Below the pieces are notes generated by a model, which worked only from the letters and a program-made list of their open reading frames with translations, had not been told where the DNA came from and made no database searches. The position numbers and the translations under genes are program-made. DNA of 10,842 nucleotides. It comes from Alistipes sp. GTDB lineage: Bacteria > Bacteroidota > Bacteroidia > Bacteroidales > Rikenellaceae. The DNA lies in the NCBI GenBank assembly GCA_028691095.1, contig JAQUZZ010000023.1, positions 1 to 10,842 of the forward strand, given 5' to 3'. Each line of letters opens with the position of its first letter. Positions within the stretch are counted from its first letter, which is position 1. Below are positions 1-5,246 of the stretch, in pieces.

Positions 1-879
1 AAACCCCACCAATCGTCGTGCCGTTCCCTCTTTTTTCTGTCGCTCGAAGAGCAGTCGGTCGCTGCAGTTCTTGCCCTCCACCAACGACGTAATCCAGCCC
101 AACCCCGCCTCAATGGGCGAAGTGGTATCATCAATATCGTTTCCGTACAACGAGAACCCCATCTCCAGACGCAACGTATCACGCGCTCCCAATCCGATAT
201 TCTGCAATCCGAACTCAGCCCCCTCACGCCACAGCGCCTCCCACAGTTTCGGAGCATCCTCATTGGCCACATAGACCTCACACCCTCCTGCTCCGGTATA
301 CCCCGTCACCGAGAAGATCGCCTGCTCGATCCCCTCCACTGAGGTCTTCACAAAGGAGTAGTAGGGTAACTGCGCCACCTCCACCTCCGGACACAGCCGT
401 TGCATCAGCGCCATCGCCTGCGGCCCTTGAATCGCCAACTGTGCGATCTCATCCGAAGCATTGTAGAGCTCCTGCCCCGGTCGCAATCCGAAACATTCGC
501 CGTGTGCCACCAGATGTTCCCAATCCTTCTGGGTGTTGGCAGCATTGACGACAAGCAGATAGGTCTCTTCGTCGATGCAATAGACCAAAATATCATCGAC
601 CAACCCTCCTCTTCCATTGGGAAGTGCCGAATATTGAATTTTCCCATCGTAGAGCGCCGCCACATTGTTGGTGGTGACATATTGCAGAAAGTCCAAAGCC
701 CGTGGCCCTTTCACCCAAATCTCTCCCATGTGGCTGACATCGAACACACCGACGCGCTCACGCACCGCCGTGTGTTCATGATTGATTCCCGTAAACTCGA
801 TGGGCATATTGTACCCTGCAAATTCGGCCATTCGAGCCCCCTGCGCGATGTGATACGCAGTAAATGGTGTAGTTTTCAT
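1..879 (-). CDS. gcvT: Aminomethyltransferase, glycine cleavage T protein (partial)
   Basis: GcvT transfers the methylene carbon from the aminomethyl-lipoyl arm of the H protein to tetrahydrofolate, giving 5,10-methylene-THF and ammonia, in the cytoplasmic glycine cleavage system. Translation from the ATG at 879 begins [20 protein letters not shown] and reads without a stop to the window edge (293 codons). Family hallmarks are the DVSHMGE segment (about 47-53), the [10 protein letters not shown] segment (91-100) containing the conserved catalytic Asp region, VVNAAN (110-115), the [12 protein letters not shown] folate-barrel motif and [11 protein letters not shown]. The reading ends at TARRLVGF, just where the C-terminal GCV_T_C barrel normally starts; about 70 of the usual 360 or so residues are missing because the window ends, not because the gene is broken. 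It lies downstream of, and on the same strand as, the beta-propeller gene, 316 nt away. No other gcv gene is visible. The identification is secure. Confidence 0.96.
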   Translation of the reverse strand, partial: MKTTPFTAYHIAQGARMAEFAGYNMPIEFTGINHEHTAVRERVGVFDVSHMGEIWVKGPRALDFLQYVTTNNVAALYDGKIQYSALPNGRGGLVDDILVYCIDEETYLLVVNAANTQKDWEHLVAHGECFGLRPGQELYNASDEIAQLAIQGPQAMALMQRLCPEVEVAQLPYYSFVKTSVEGIEQAIFSVTGYTGAGGCEVYVANEDAPKLWEALWREGAEFGLQNIGLGARDTLRLEMGFSLYGNDIDDTTSPIEAGLGWITSLVEGKNCSDRLLFERQKKEGTARRLVGF

Positions 880-890
880 AAATTCTGTTT

Positions 891-970
891 AAGCACAGCG
901 TGCGATGTATGAGCAATAAACGCATCGGTATATCCATCCTATACCGTGACAAGATGGTTCAATGCTGCTT
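891..970 (-). repeat. Copy A of an upstream direct repeat (gcvT leader)
   Basis: This 80-bp stretch aligns without gaps to 2375-2454, about 62 of 80 positions identical by eye. Both copies lie immediately upstream of leftward genes (gcvT here, the propeller gene there). The first 16 bases on the plus strand, AAGCACAGCGTGCGAT, are identical and contain the small inverted repeat GCAC-agc-GTGC. A second inverted repeat, CGGTATA (926-932) with TATACCG (940-946), is perfect in this copy. It is probably a duplicated leader or regulatory region; what it binds or does is unknown. Confidence 0.75.
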
Positions 971-1150
971 TGGGGGTTCTTCATCGTCAGAGGCACCGCC
1001 TTCTTCATCGAGAATCCAGCAAAGCGCCTTCAAAGAAAGTAAAAATAATCAAATAAACCCGCTTTTGTCTGAAAATCTTCAACCCGCGATGCGCAACGCC
1101 TGCTTTCCGAAGGATTGGCGAAGGACTCGATTCCGGTCTTGCCTCCTCGA

Positions 1151-1190
1151 AGAGCGGGGAGGCGCATCTCGCAATCCGCCCCCCGCCTCT
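1151..1190 (-). terminator. GC-rich hairpin after the propeller gene
   Basis: AGAG-C-GGGG-(a)-GGCG at 1151-1164 can pair with CGCC-CCCCG-(c)-CTCT at 1177-1190, giving about 13 pairs with two single-base bulges and a 12-nt loop. It starts 5 nt beyond the stop codon (1196-1198) in the direction of the propeller transcript. There is no U tract after it in that direction, so it may stabilise the mRNA 3' end or be an imperfect terminator rather than a classical intrinsic terminator. Confidence 0.45.
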
Positions 1191-1195
1191 GCGCT

Positions 1196-2347
1196 CTACT
1201 TGCGCTTCATCAACAGAATCACCAAATTGGAATCGTACCGGAGTTGGGTTCCGAACTGTGTATTGAAGAGGTCGATGCTATTCCCAAATAAAGAGGAGGG
1301 CTGGAGGGCAAAGATCACCTCGTGCTGAGGAGTTACCCCTTTGGGTGCAAACATCGGAAGGTTAAACATTCCCTCTGTGAGTGCCATTTCGCCATAGACA
1401 TAGGGGGTTTGGGTCTGCCCGTCATAACGGACAAAGAAATTTTTCACCGGAACCCCCACCGGTGTCTCGCGACAACGAAACATACACTCACGCCCCAGCA
1501 CCACCACATTACTCAGAACGCCGATGTAATGCTCTTGATTGAGCAACTGGGCGCTGTATGCGGCGTCCTTCGTCTGACAAAGTGCCTCGAAGGGCGGATT
1601 CTTGGCTCCAAAGTCGGCCCTGAGGAAGGCTCGGGCGCTATCGCTCACTTGGTAGATCGTATTGCTGTACGGGTAATAGAAATAGGGGATTCCCTTTTCA
1701 TCCTTCGTGAACGTGCTTTGGAAGGTGGTTTCGATAAACTGTTGCACCGGAAAGTAACCTTGTCGCATCTCCTGCAAATCCTCCGAAACATACATCAGGT
1801 TGTAGCGTTGAGGGTTCGCCTCAGCATAGCAACTGTAAATCCAGAACCCCTCAGGCATCTTCACAAACGAGTTGAAGCAGAATTTCGAGGGTTTGATTTC
1901 GAGAATCGCACCATTCATTGCATAGGTAAACATCTTCTGCGTAATGCGATCCATCGCATAGATCCGTTTGGTTTGCGGATCGACATCCACATCGCACAAC
2001 TCGATATACTCCCTCTCGGCTCTTCCGCGTTGCCCGATGCGACGCACAAAGTTACCCTTCGCATCAAAGAGCAAGATTTTGCCCGATTCTGCCGGATCAA
2101 AGAGCACCACCGTGTCATCCACCAGATAGACACTGTGCGCCTCGGAGATAAACTGTTCCGTCGACTGCCCCGACAGGGGGATAACCCGACCGATCTCATA
2201 GAAATCCTGATAATTGAACGGTTTCGCCTGCGACACATCCACCTGTATTCGTACCGCGGTGTCGGTAGCAGCATTCTGAGAAGTACAAGCATATTCCAAA
2301 CCGCTCAGACACAAGATGAAAAGTAAAATAGATCGTGATTTTTTCAT
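1196..2347 (-). CDS. 6-bladed beta-propeller lipoprotein, function unknown
   Basis: A 383-aa exported protein. I chose the ATG at 2347 because it gives a typical signal peptide (MKKSRSILLFILCLSGLEYAC): basic start, hydrophobic core, then Cys21 as the likely lipidated residue. A longer frame opens at a TTG at 2404 but would put 19 residues before the signal peptide. The Glu-Tyr-Ala before Cys is a poor lipobox, so lipidation is likely but not certain. After the linker come propeller-like blades: an IPLSG strand near 56-60, then GKILLFDAKGNFVRRIG (89-105) followed by REY, and DVDPQTKRIYAMD (121-133). This order matches the Bacteroidales '6-bladed beta-propeller' (DUF4934-like) family, whose members are cell-surface or periplasmic and mostly of unknown role. 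The motif usually written GxGPGEY is here GRAEREY. No SusC/SusD pair or sigma/anti-sigma genes lie next to it. The upstream region shares a repeat with that of gcvT. Confidence 0.8.
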   Translation of the reverse strand: MKKSRSILLFILCLSGLEYACTSQNAATDTAVRIQVDVSQAKPFNYQDFYEIGRVIPLSGQSTEQFISEAHSVYLVDDTVVLFDPAESGKILLFDAKGNFVRRIGQRGRAEREYIELCDVDVDPQTKRIYAMDRITQKMFTYAMNGAILEIKPSKFCFNSFVKMPEGFWIYSCYAEANPQRYNLMYVSEDLQEMRQGYFPVQQFIETTFQSTFTKDEKGIPYFYYPYSNTIYQVSDSARAFLRADFGAKNPPFEALCQTKDAAYSAQLLNQEHYIGVLSNVVVLGRECMFRCRETPVGVPVKNFFVRYDGQTQTPYVYGEMALTEGMFNLPMFAPKGVTPQHEVIFALQPSSLFGNSIDLFNTQFGTQLRYDSNLVILLMKRK

Positions 2348-2374
2348 AGAAAAAATATAGGGCATATCCGGTTG

Positions 2375-2454
2375 AAGCACAGCGTGCGATTTATAAACAA
2401 TCAATATATCGGTATATCAGTCACCTACCGTGACCAAAGGGTTCAATCATTCTT
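2375..2454 (-). repeat. Copy B of an upstream direct repeat (propeller gene leader)
   Basis: This is the partner of 891-970, offset by exactly 1484 bp. It lies 28 nt upstream of the chosen ATG of the propeller gene. It keeps the 16-base block with GCAC-agc-GTGC. The second stem is shorter here (CGGTA 2410-2414 with TACCG 2426-2430), but a different inverted repeat, GTCAC (2420-2424) with GTGAC (2430-2434), is present. Which stem forms, if any, is unknown. Confidence 0.75.
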
Positions 2455-2602
2455 GGAAGTTACTTCTTTGGACACCGAAAAACAGGTCACCCCGCAAGTA
2501 AGTTACAAAAAGATCCGAGAAATACAACGGAAGGGGCTCACAAAAACAAGGCACGCGATCCCCCGCCCCGTCGCACCGTCTCGTCACGAATTTCGGGCAA
2601 GA

Positions 2603-2634
2603 TTGGGGAATTCGGTGAATTTGTGCTAATTTTA
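2603..2634 (+). promoter_or_regulatory. Possible promoter of the M48 peptidase gene
   Basis: TAATTTTA (2627-2634) is close to the Bacteroidota -7 consensus TAnnTTTG, with a TTGG at 2603-2606 as a weak -33 box 20 nt upstream. Transcription would start near 2641, about 20 nt before the ATG at 2661. The match is partial. Confidence 0.35.
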
Positions 2635-2660
2635 GGGCGTGATTCCGAAAAACTGACTCG

Positions 2661-3449
2661 ATGTTTCTCAAAATTTTATTGATCTGTGTGATTATCTACA
2701 TCATCGTTGTCACCCGATCGCGCATACGGCTTCCCAATCCGACCCTTCAGGCGACGGTCGATGTCTTGCAGGCCGCCACGCTGAAGGATGAACACGTGAT
2801 GGAGATGGCACGCAAATACATCGACCGCGAAGATGCCCAACATCCGCTGCTGTCGAGCGATGACCCCTATGCCGCACGTCTGGCGCGTCTCACCTCGCGC
2901 TATCTGGCGGTCAATAACGTTCCGCTGAATTTTCGGGTCTACCGCACCTCGCAGATCAATGCCTTCGCCACGGCCGACGGCAGCATCCGGATCTTCACAG
3001 GGTTGATGGATCTGATGAACGACGAAGAGTTGATGGCGATTGTGGGGCATGAGATGGGACACATCCGCAACAGCGACACCCTGAGTGCCATGCGTAAAGC
3101 CTACCTCACCTCGGCTGCCCGCAATGCGTTGGGAGCGGCCGGTGGAGTCCTTGGATCGTTGAGCAGTTCGCAGTGGGGATCGTTGGCGGAGAAACTGGCC
3201 AGTTCGCAGTTCTCCCAAACGCAGGAGTATGCCGCCGACGACTTTAGTTTCGGCTTCTTGCAGCGCAACGGCTACACCCCCTATGCCATGGCCTCCGCAC
3301 TGGAGAAGATCCATCGCACCTCCCAACGCAACGACGATCAGGCCGATGCCGTCTTGCAACTCTTCTCCACACACCCCGACAGTTACAGCCGTGCCGCCCG
3401 CATCCGCGCCAAAGCCGACGCGCTCCCCGCTGCCCTTCCGGCATCCTAA
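2661..3449 (+). CDS. M48 family zinc metallopeptidase, membrane anchored
   Basis: A 262-aa protein with one N-terminal hydrophobic segment (residues 2-17, LKILLICVIIYIIVV core) ending in TRSRIR, which would act as an uncleaved anchor or signal; the catalytic domain would then lie outside the cytoplasmic membrane. Active-site features are visible: the HEMGH zinc motif at 130-134 within AIVGHEMGHIRNSD, and the third zinc ligand Glu189 in QEYAADDF. NAFATADGSIRIFTGLMD (100-117) and THPDSYSRAARI (237-248) are also typical of the M48 group that includes the E. coli periplasmic LoiP/YcaL and BepA proteins. It lacks the several membrane helices of HtpX, and it has no TPR region, unlike BepA. Its substrate is unknown; envelope protein quality control is the likeliest role by family. 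It is divergent from the propeller gene and separated from fucO by a promoter. No lipobox is seen. Confidence 0.9.
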   Translation: MFLKILLICVIIYIIVVTRSRIRLPNPTLQATVDVLQAATLKDEHVMEMARKYIDREDAQHPLLSSDDPYAARLARLTSRYLAVNNVPLNFRVYRTSQINAFATADGSIRIFTGLMDLMNDEELMAIVGHEMGHIRNSDTLSAMRKAYLTSAARNALGAAGGVLGSLSSSQWGSLAEKLASSQFSQTQEYAADDFSFGFLQRNGYTPYAMASALEKIHRTSQRNDDQADAVLQLFSTHPDSYSRAARIRAKADALPAALPAS

Positions 3450-3492
3450 AAATCCAGCGCAACCGGAGGTTCTTCGCTTAAGGGCAGGATTT
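3450..3492 (+). terminator. Possible terminator of the M48 peptidase gene
   Basis: Immediately after the TAA stop (3447-3449) a long broken stem can form: AAATCC (3450-3455) with GGATTT (3487-3492), AGCG (3456-3459) with CGCT (3475-3478), and AACC (3461-3464) with GGTT (3468-3471) around a GGA loop. The following sequence is A/T rich but has no clean U tract, so this is only a candidate. Confidence 0.35.
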
Positions 3493-3500
3493 ATAAAAAA

Positions 3501-3532
3501 TTTCATTTTCCTTTATTTTTGTTATACCTTTG
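3501..3532 (+). promoter_or_regulatory. fucO promoter (Bacteroidota type)
   Basis: TACCTTTG at 3525-3532 is an exact match to the Bacteroidota sigma-ABfr -7 box TAnnTTTG. TTTC at 3501-3504, inside a T-rich stretch, is a near match to the -33 TTTG with a 20-nt spacer. Transcription should begin near 3540, which leaves a leader of about 170 nt before fucO. Confidence 0.65.
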
Positions 3533-3540
3533 TGGCGTCC

Positions 3541-3711
3541 AATGAGGCTTCAAGCCTCCACTTTTCCCTCGTCTCCGGTGTCAGGCGCACGCCTTTGAGA
3601 CCCCGTCACTGAGGGAAAACCAAGCCAGCACAACGCAGCGCGACAGGGCATCGTCGCACGCTCTTGCGGCAAAGACAACGAGCATTAACGATCTTTTAAC
3701 AATAAAAAGCT
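3541..3711 (+). promoter_or_regulatory. Structured 5' leader of fucO
   Basis: The leader can fold into three separate stem-loops. The first is GAGGCT/AGCCTC (3544-3549, 3553-3558). The second has a perfect 9-bp basal stem TTTTCCCTC/GAGGGAAAA (3562-3570, 3611-3619) enclosing GTCTC/GAGAC (3571-3575, 3597-3601) and AGGC/GCCT (3583-3586, 3591-3594). The third is AGCG-CGAC (3637-3644) with GTCG-ca-CGCT (3653-3662). An A/T-rich single-stranded stretch leads into the ATG. It does not match riboswitch classes I can recognise (TPP, cobalamin, glycine, SAM, preQ1). It may be a cis-regulatory RNA or simply an mRNA-stabilising leader. Confidence 0.5.
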
Positions 3712-4866
3712 ATGGCTTACAGAATGATTCTCAATGAGACCTCCTATTTTGGGGCAGGCTCAAGAAAAGTAATCGCAGACGAGGTTGCAAAACGCGGATA
3801 CAAAAAAGCGTTGGTCGTAACCGATAAAGATTTGGTGAAATTCGGTGTTGCCGCACAGGTTACCGACGTCCTGAAAGCTGCCGGCATCCCCTTTGAGATG
3901 TTCGACGAGGTGAAACCCAACCCCACCGTTACCAACGTAAAAAACGGTATTGCTGCATTTAAGGCTGCAAAAGCCGACTTTATCGTAGCCATCGGAGGCG
4001 GTTCTTCGATGGATACGTCCAAAGCCGTAGGTATCATCATCAACAACCCTGAGTTCGAGGACGTTGTCTCTTTGGAAGGTGTAGCCAACACCAAGAAGAA
4101 AGCCATCCCCATGATCGCACTGCCCACCACGGCGGGTACGGCTGCCGAGGTAACCATCAACTATGTGATTACCGACGAGAAGAGTATCAAAAAGATGGTT
4201 TGCGTCGATCCGAACGACATCCCGACCTTGGCCATCATCGACCCCGAATTGATGCTCTCCATGCCTCGCGGACTGACCGCCGCTACCGGTATGGATGCCT
4301 TGACCCACGCCATCGAGGGTTTGATTACCTTGGGTGCATGGGAGATGAGCGATATGTTCGAGCTCAAAGCCATTGAGATGATCGCCAAATGGTTGCCCAA
4401 AGCTGTGGAGAATCCTTCGGACATCGAAGCCCGTGACGGTATGGCAACCGCTCAATACATTGCCGGTATGGCCTTCTCCAACGTAGGATTGGGTTTGGTT
4501 CACGGCATGGCTCACCCGCTGGGTGCCTACTATGACATTCCTCACGGCGTAGCCAACGCCCTGTTGTTGCCCTATGTAATGGAGTACAACAAGGAGGCTG
4601 CCAAACTCAAATATCGTGCGATTGCCGAAGCAATGGGTGTAAAAACCGTTGGCATGAGCGACGACCAAGCTGCACAAGCTGCCGTAGACACCGTGAAGGC
4701 TTTGGCCATCCAGGTACACATTCCGCAGCATCTGAGCGAGATCAAAGTTCCCGAAGAGGGTCTGCCCACGCTGGCAAAAGCTGCTTTCAATGACGTTTGC
4801 ACCCCGGGTAACCCGCGCAAAGCCAATGTAGAGGAGATTCTGGAACTCTACAAAACCGCATTCTAA
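3712..4866 (+). CDS. fucO: Lactaldehyde reductase (iron-dependent alcohol dehydrogenase)
   Basis: FucO reduces L-lactaldehyde to (S)-1,2-propanediol with NADH in the cytoplasm, the redox-balancing last step of anaerobic fucose and rhamnose breakdown. The 384-aa length equals the family norm, and the protein reads alongside E. coli FucO from the start (RMILNET..FG) to the end (DVCTPGNPR). It is a group III, Fe2+-dependent dehydrogenase: IGGGSSMD (94-101) binds the dinucleotide, LPTTAGTAAEVT lies at 138-149, and the four metal ligands are Asp195 and His199 (GMDALTHAIEG), His264 (GLVHGMAHPLG) and His278 (IPHGVANALL). No fucose, rhamnose or microcompartment genes adjoin it, so it acts as a stand-alone unit with its own promoter and terminator. 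Codons such as GTT, GCT, GGT and AAA look commoner here than in the neighbours, which suggests high expression. A closely related diol or alcohol dehydrogenase activity is possible, but FucO is the best call. Confidence 0.93.
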   Translation: MAYRMILNETSYFGAGSRKVIADEVAKRGYKKALVVTDKDLVKFGVAAQVTDVLKAAGIPFEMFDEVKPNPTVTNVKNGIAAFKAAKADFIVAIGGGSSMDTSKAVGIIINNPEFEDVVSLEGVANTKKKAIPMIALPTTAGTAAEVTINYVITDEKSIKKMVCVDPNDIPTLAIIDPELMLSMPRGLTAATGMDALTHAIEGLITLGAWEMSDMFELKAIEMIAKWLPKAVENPSDIEARDGMATAQYIAGMAFSNVGLGLVHGMAHPLGAYYDIPHGVANALLLPYVMEYNKEAAKLKYRAIAEAMGVKTVGMSDDQAAQAAVDTVKALAIQVHIPQHLSEIKVPEEGLPTLAKAAFNDVCTPGNPRKANVEEILELYKTAF

Positions 4867-4872
4867 GCACAC

Positions 4873-4918
4873 GTACCATCTATAAACGTATGTTTACCCT
4901 TGGTTTCCGAGGGGGTAC
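4873..4918 (+). other. Compact three-stem element in the fucO 3' region
   Basis: Beginning 6 nt after the fucO stop, GTACC (4873-4877) pairs with GGTAC (4914-4918) and encloses two hairpins: TAAAC/GTTTA (4883-4887, 4892-4896) with a GTAT loop, and CCCTTGG/CCGAGGG (4897-4903, 4907-4913) with a UUU loop and one G-U pair. The two inner hairpins abut each other, and the second abuts the closing stem, as in a three-way junction. This could be a 3'-UTR structure or processing site. It could also be chance pairing. Confidence 0.4.
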
Positions 4919-4929
4919 ATCATAAAACG

Positions 4930-4970
4930 AATCAAGGGGAGGATCTGCGGATCTTCCCCTTGATTTTTTA
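4930..4970 (+). terminator. Intrinsic terminator of fucO
   Basis: AATCAAGGGGAGGATC (4930-4945) pairs with GATCTTCCCCTTGATT (4950-4965) across a TGCG loop, a 16-bp stem with one G-U pair, and the stem runs directly into a T tract ending at 4969. It is a textbook intrinsic terminator for the rightward fucO transcript. Confidence 0.9.
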
Positions 4971-5066
4971 GATTATGTGAAGTACGTGAGCTCGACGCAC
5001 GATCATTTTGTGCAATTCCGACTTAAGGGTCAAAATCCCACGTCCCCGCTCCCTCCCCAACGGGGT

Positions 5067-5113
5067 AAAAAAGGTCGCAAGGAGATTATCGAAGAGCCAT
5101 AGAAGGTGCGACC
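5067..5113 (-). terminator. Intrinsic terminator for the leftward mutS transcript
   Basis: On the minus strand, GGTCGCA (5113-5107) pairs with TGCGACC (5079-5073), and six U follow (5072-5067). The loop is long (27 nt), which is unusual, but the stem plus U6 lie in the right direction and position to end the mutS message about 140 nt after its stop codon. Confidence 0.6.
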
Positions 5114-5133
5114 CATAAGTCCCAATTTTAGCC

Positions 5134-5171
5134 AATCACCCCTGCCAGATAGAACGCTGACAGGGGTGATT
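5134..5171 (-). terminator. Perfect 11-bp hairpin in the mutS 3' region
   Basis: AATCACCCCTG (5134-5144) pairs perfectly with CAGGGGTGATT (5161-5171) around a 16-nt loop. It lies 75 nt beyond the mutS stop in the direction of that gene. No strong U run follows on either strand, so it could be a 3'-end stabiliser, or a first terminator backed up by the one at 5067-5113. Confidence 0.45.
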
Positions 5172-5246
5172 TACATTTTGAGCGAGGGGGTCGTCGCGCC
5201 TTCTTTAACGCATCAACCTATCACTTCCTCATTCTGCGGCACCACT

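Larger units (their letters stand above)
880..1195. other. Gene-free interval upstream of gcvT
   Basis: This 316-nt gap separates the propeller gene from gcvT; both are read leftward. It holds a GC-rich hairpin just after the propeller stop (1151-1190), an A/T-rich stretch around 1035-1060 that could contain the gcvT promoter, and repeat copy A (891-970), which ends 12 nt before the gcvT start. I found no convincing TAnnTTTG box in the leftward direction. The short open frames here lack homology signals and are probably not genes. Confidence 0.6.
4867..5246. other. Convergent non-coding interval between fucO and mutS
   Basis: This 380-nt gap lies between the 3' ends of two convergent genes. 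In order it holds a folded element (4873-4918), the fucO terminator (4930-4970), a featureless A/T-rich stretch, a C-rich patch with CCCC-aac-GGGG (5055-5065), a leftward terminator (5067-5113) and a perfect 11-bp hairpin (5134-5171). I see no tRNA and no credible small gene. Confidence 0.7.

Noticed and set aside
1322..2326. A 334-codon open frame on the plus strand opposite the propeller gene
   Set aside because: It is fully antisense to a gene with a signal peptide and family motifs, and its translation shows no recognisable domain or plausible start context.
2348..2404. Longer start (TTG at 2404) for the propeller lipoprotein
   Set aside because: It would place 19 residues before a well-formed signal peptide and run into the duplicated upstream repeat; the ATG at 2347 is better.
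2676..3506. A 276-codon minus-strand frame opposite the M48 peptidase gene
   Set aside because: It is antisense to a gene with an intact HEMGH site and third zinc ligand, and its translation is Gly/Arg-rich low-complexity text.
3541..3711. A known riboswitch (TPP, cobalamin, glycine, SAM) in the fucO leader
   Set aside because: The conserved core motifs of these classes, for example a full TPP core or a B12 box, are not present.
3760..4872. A 370-codon minus-strand frame opposite fucO
   Set aside because: It is a shadow of the strongly conserved fucO coding sequence; its translation has no family features.
4971..5066. tRNA or small gene in the fucO-mutS gap
   Set aside because: No cloverleaf arms and no open frame with convincing start and length.
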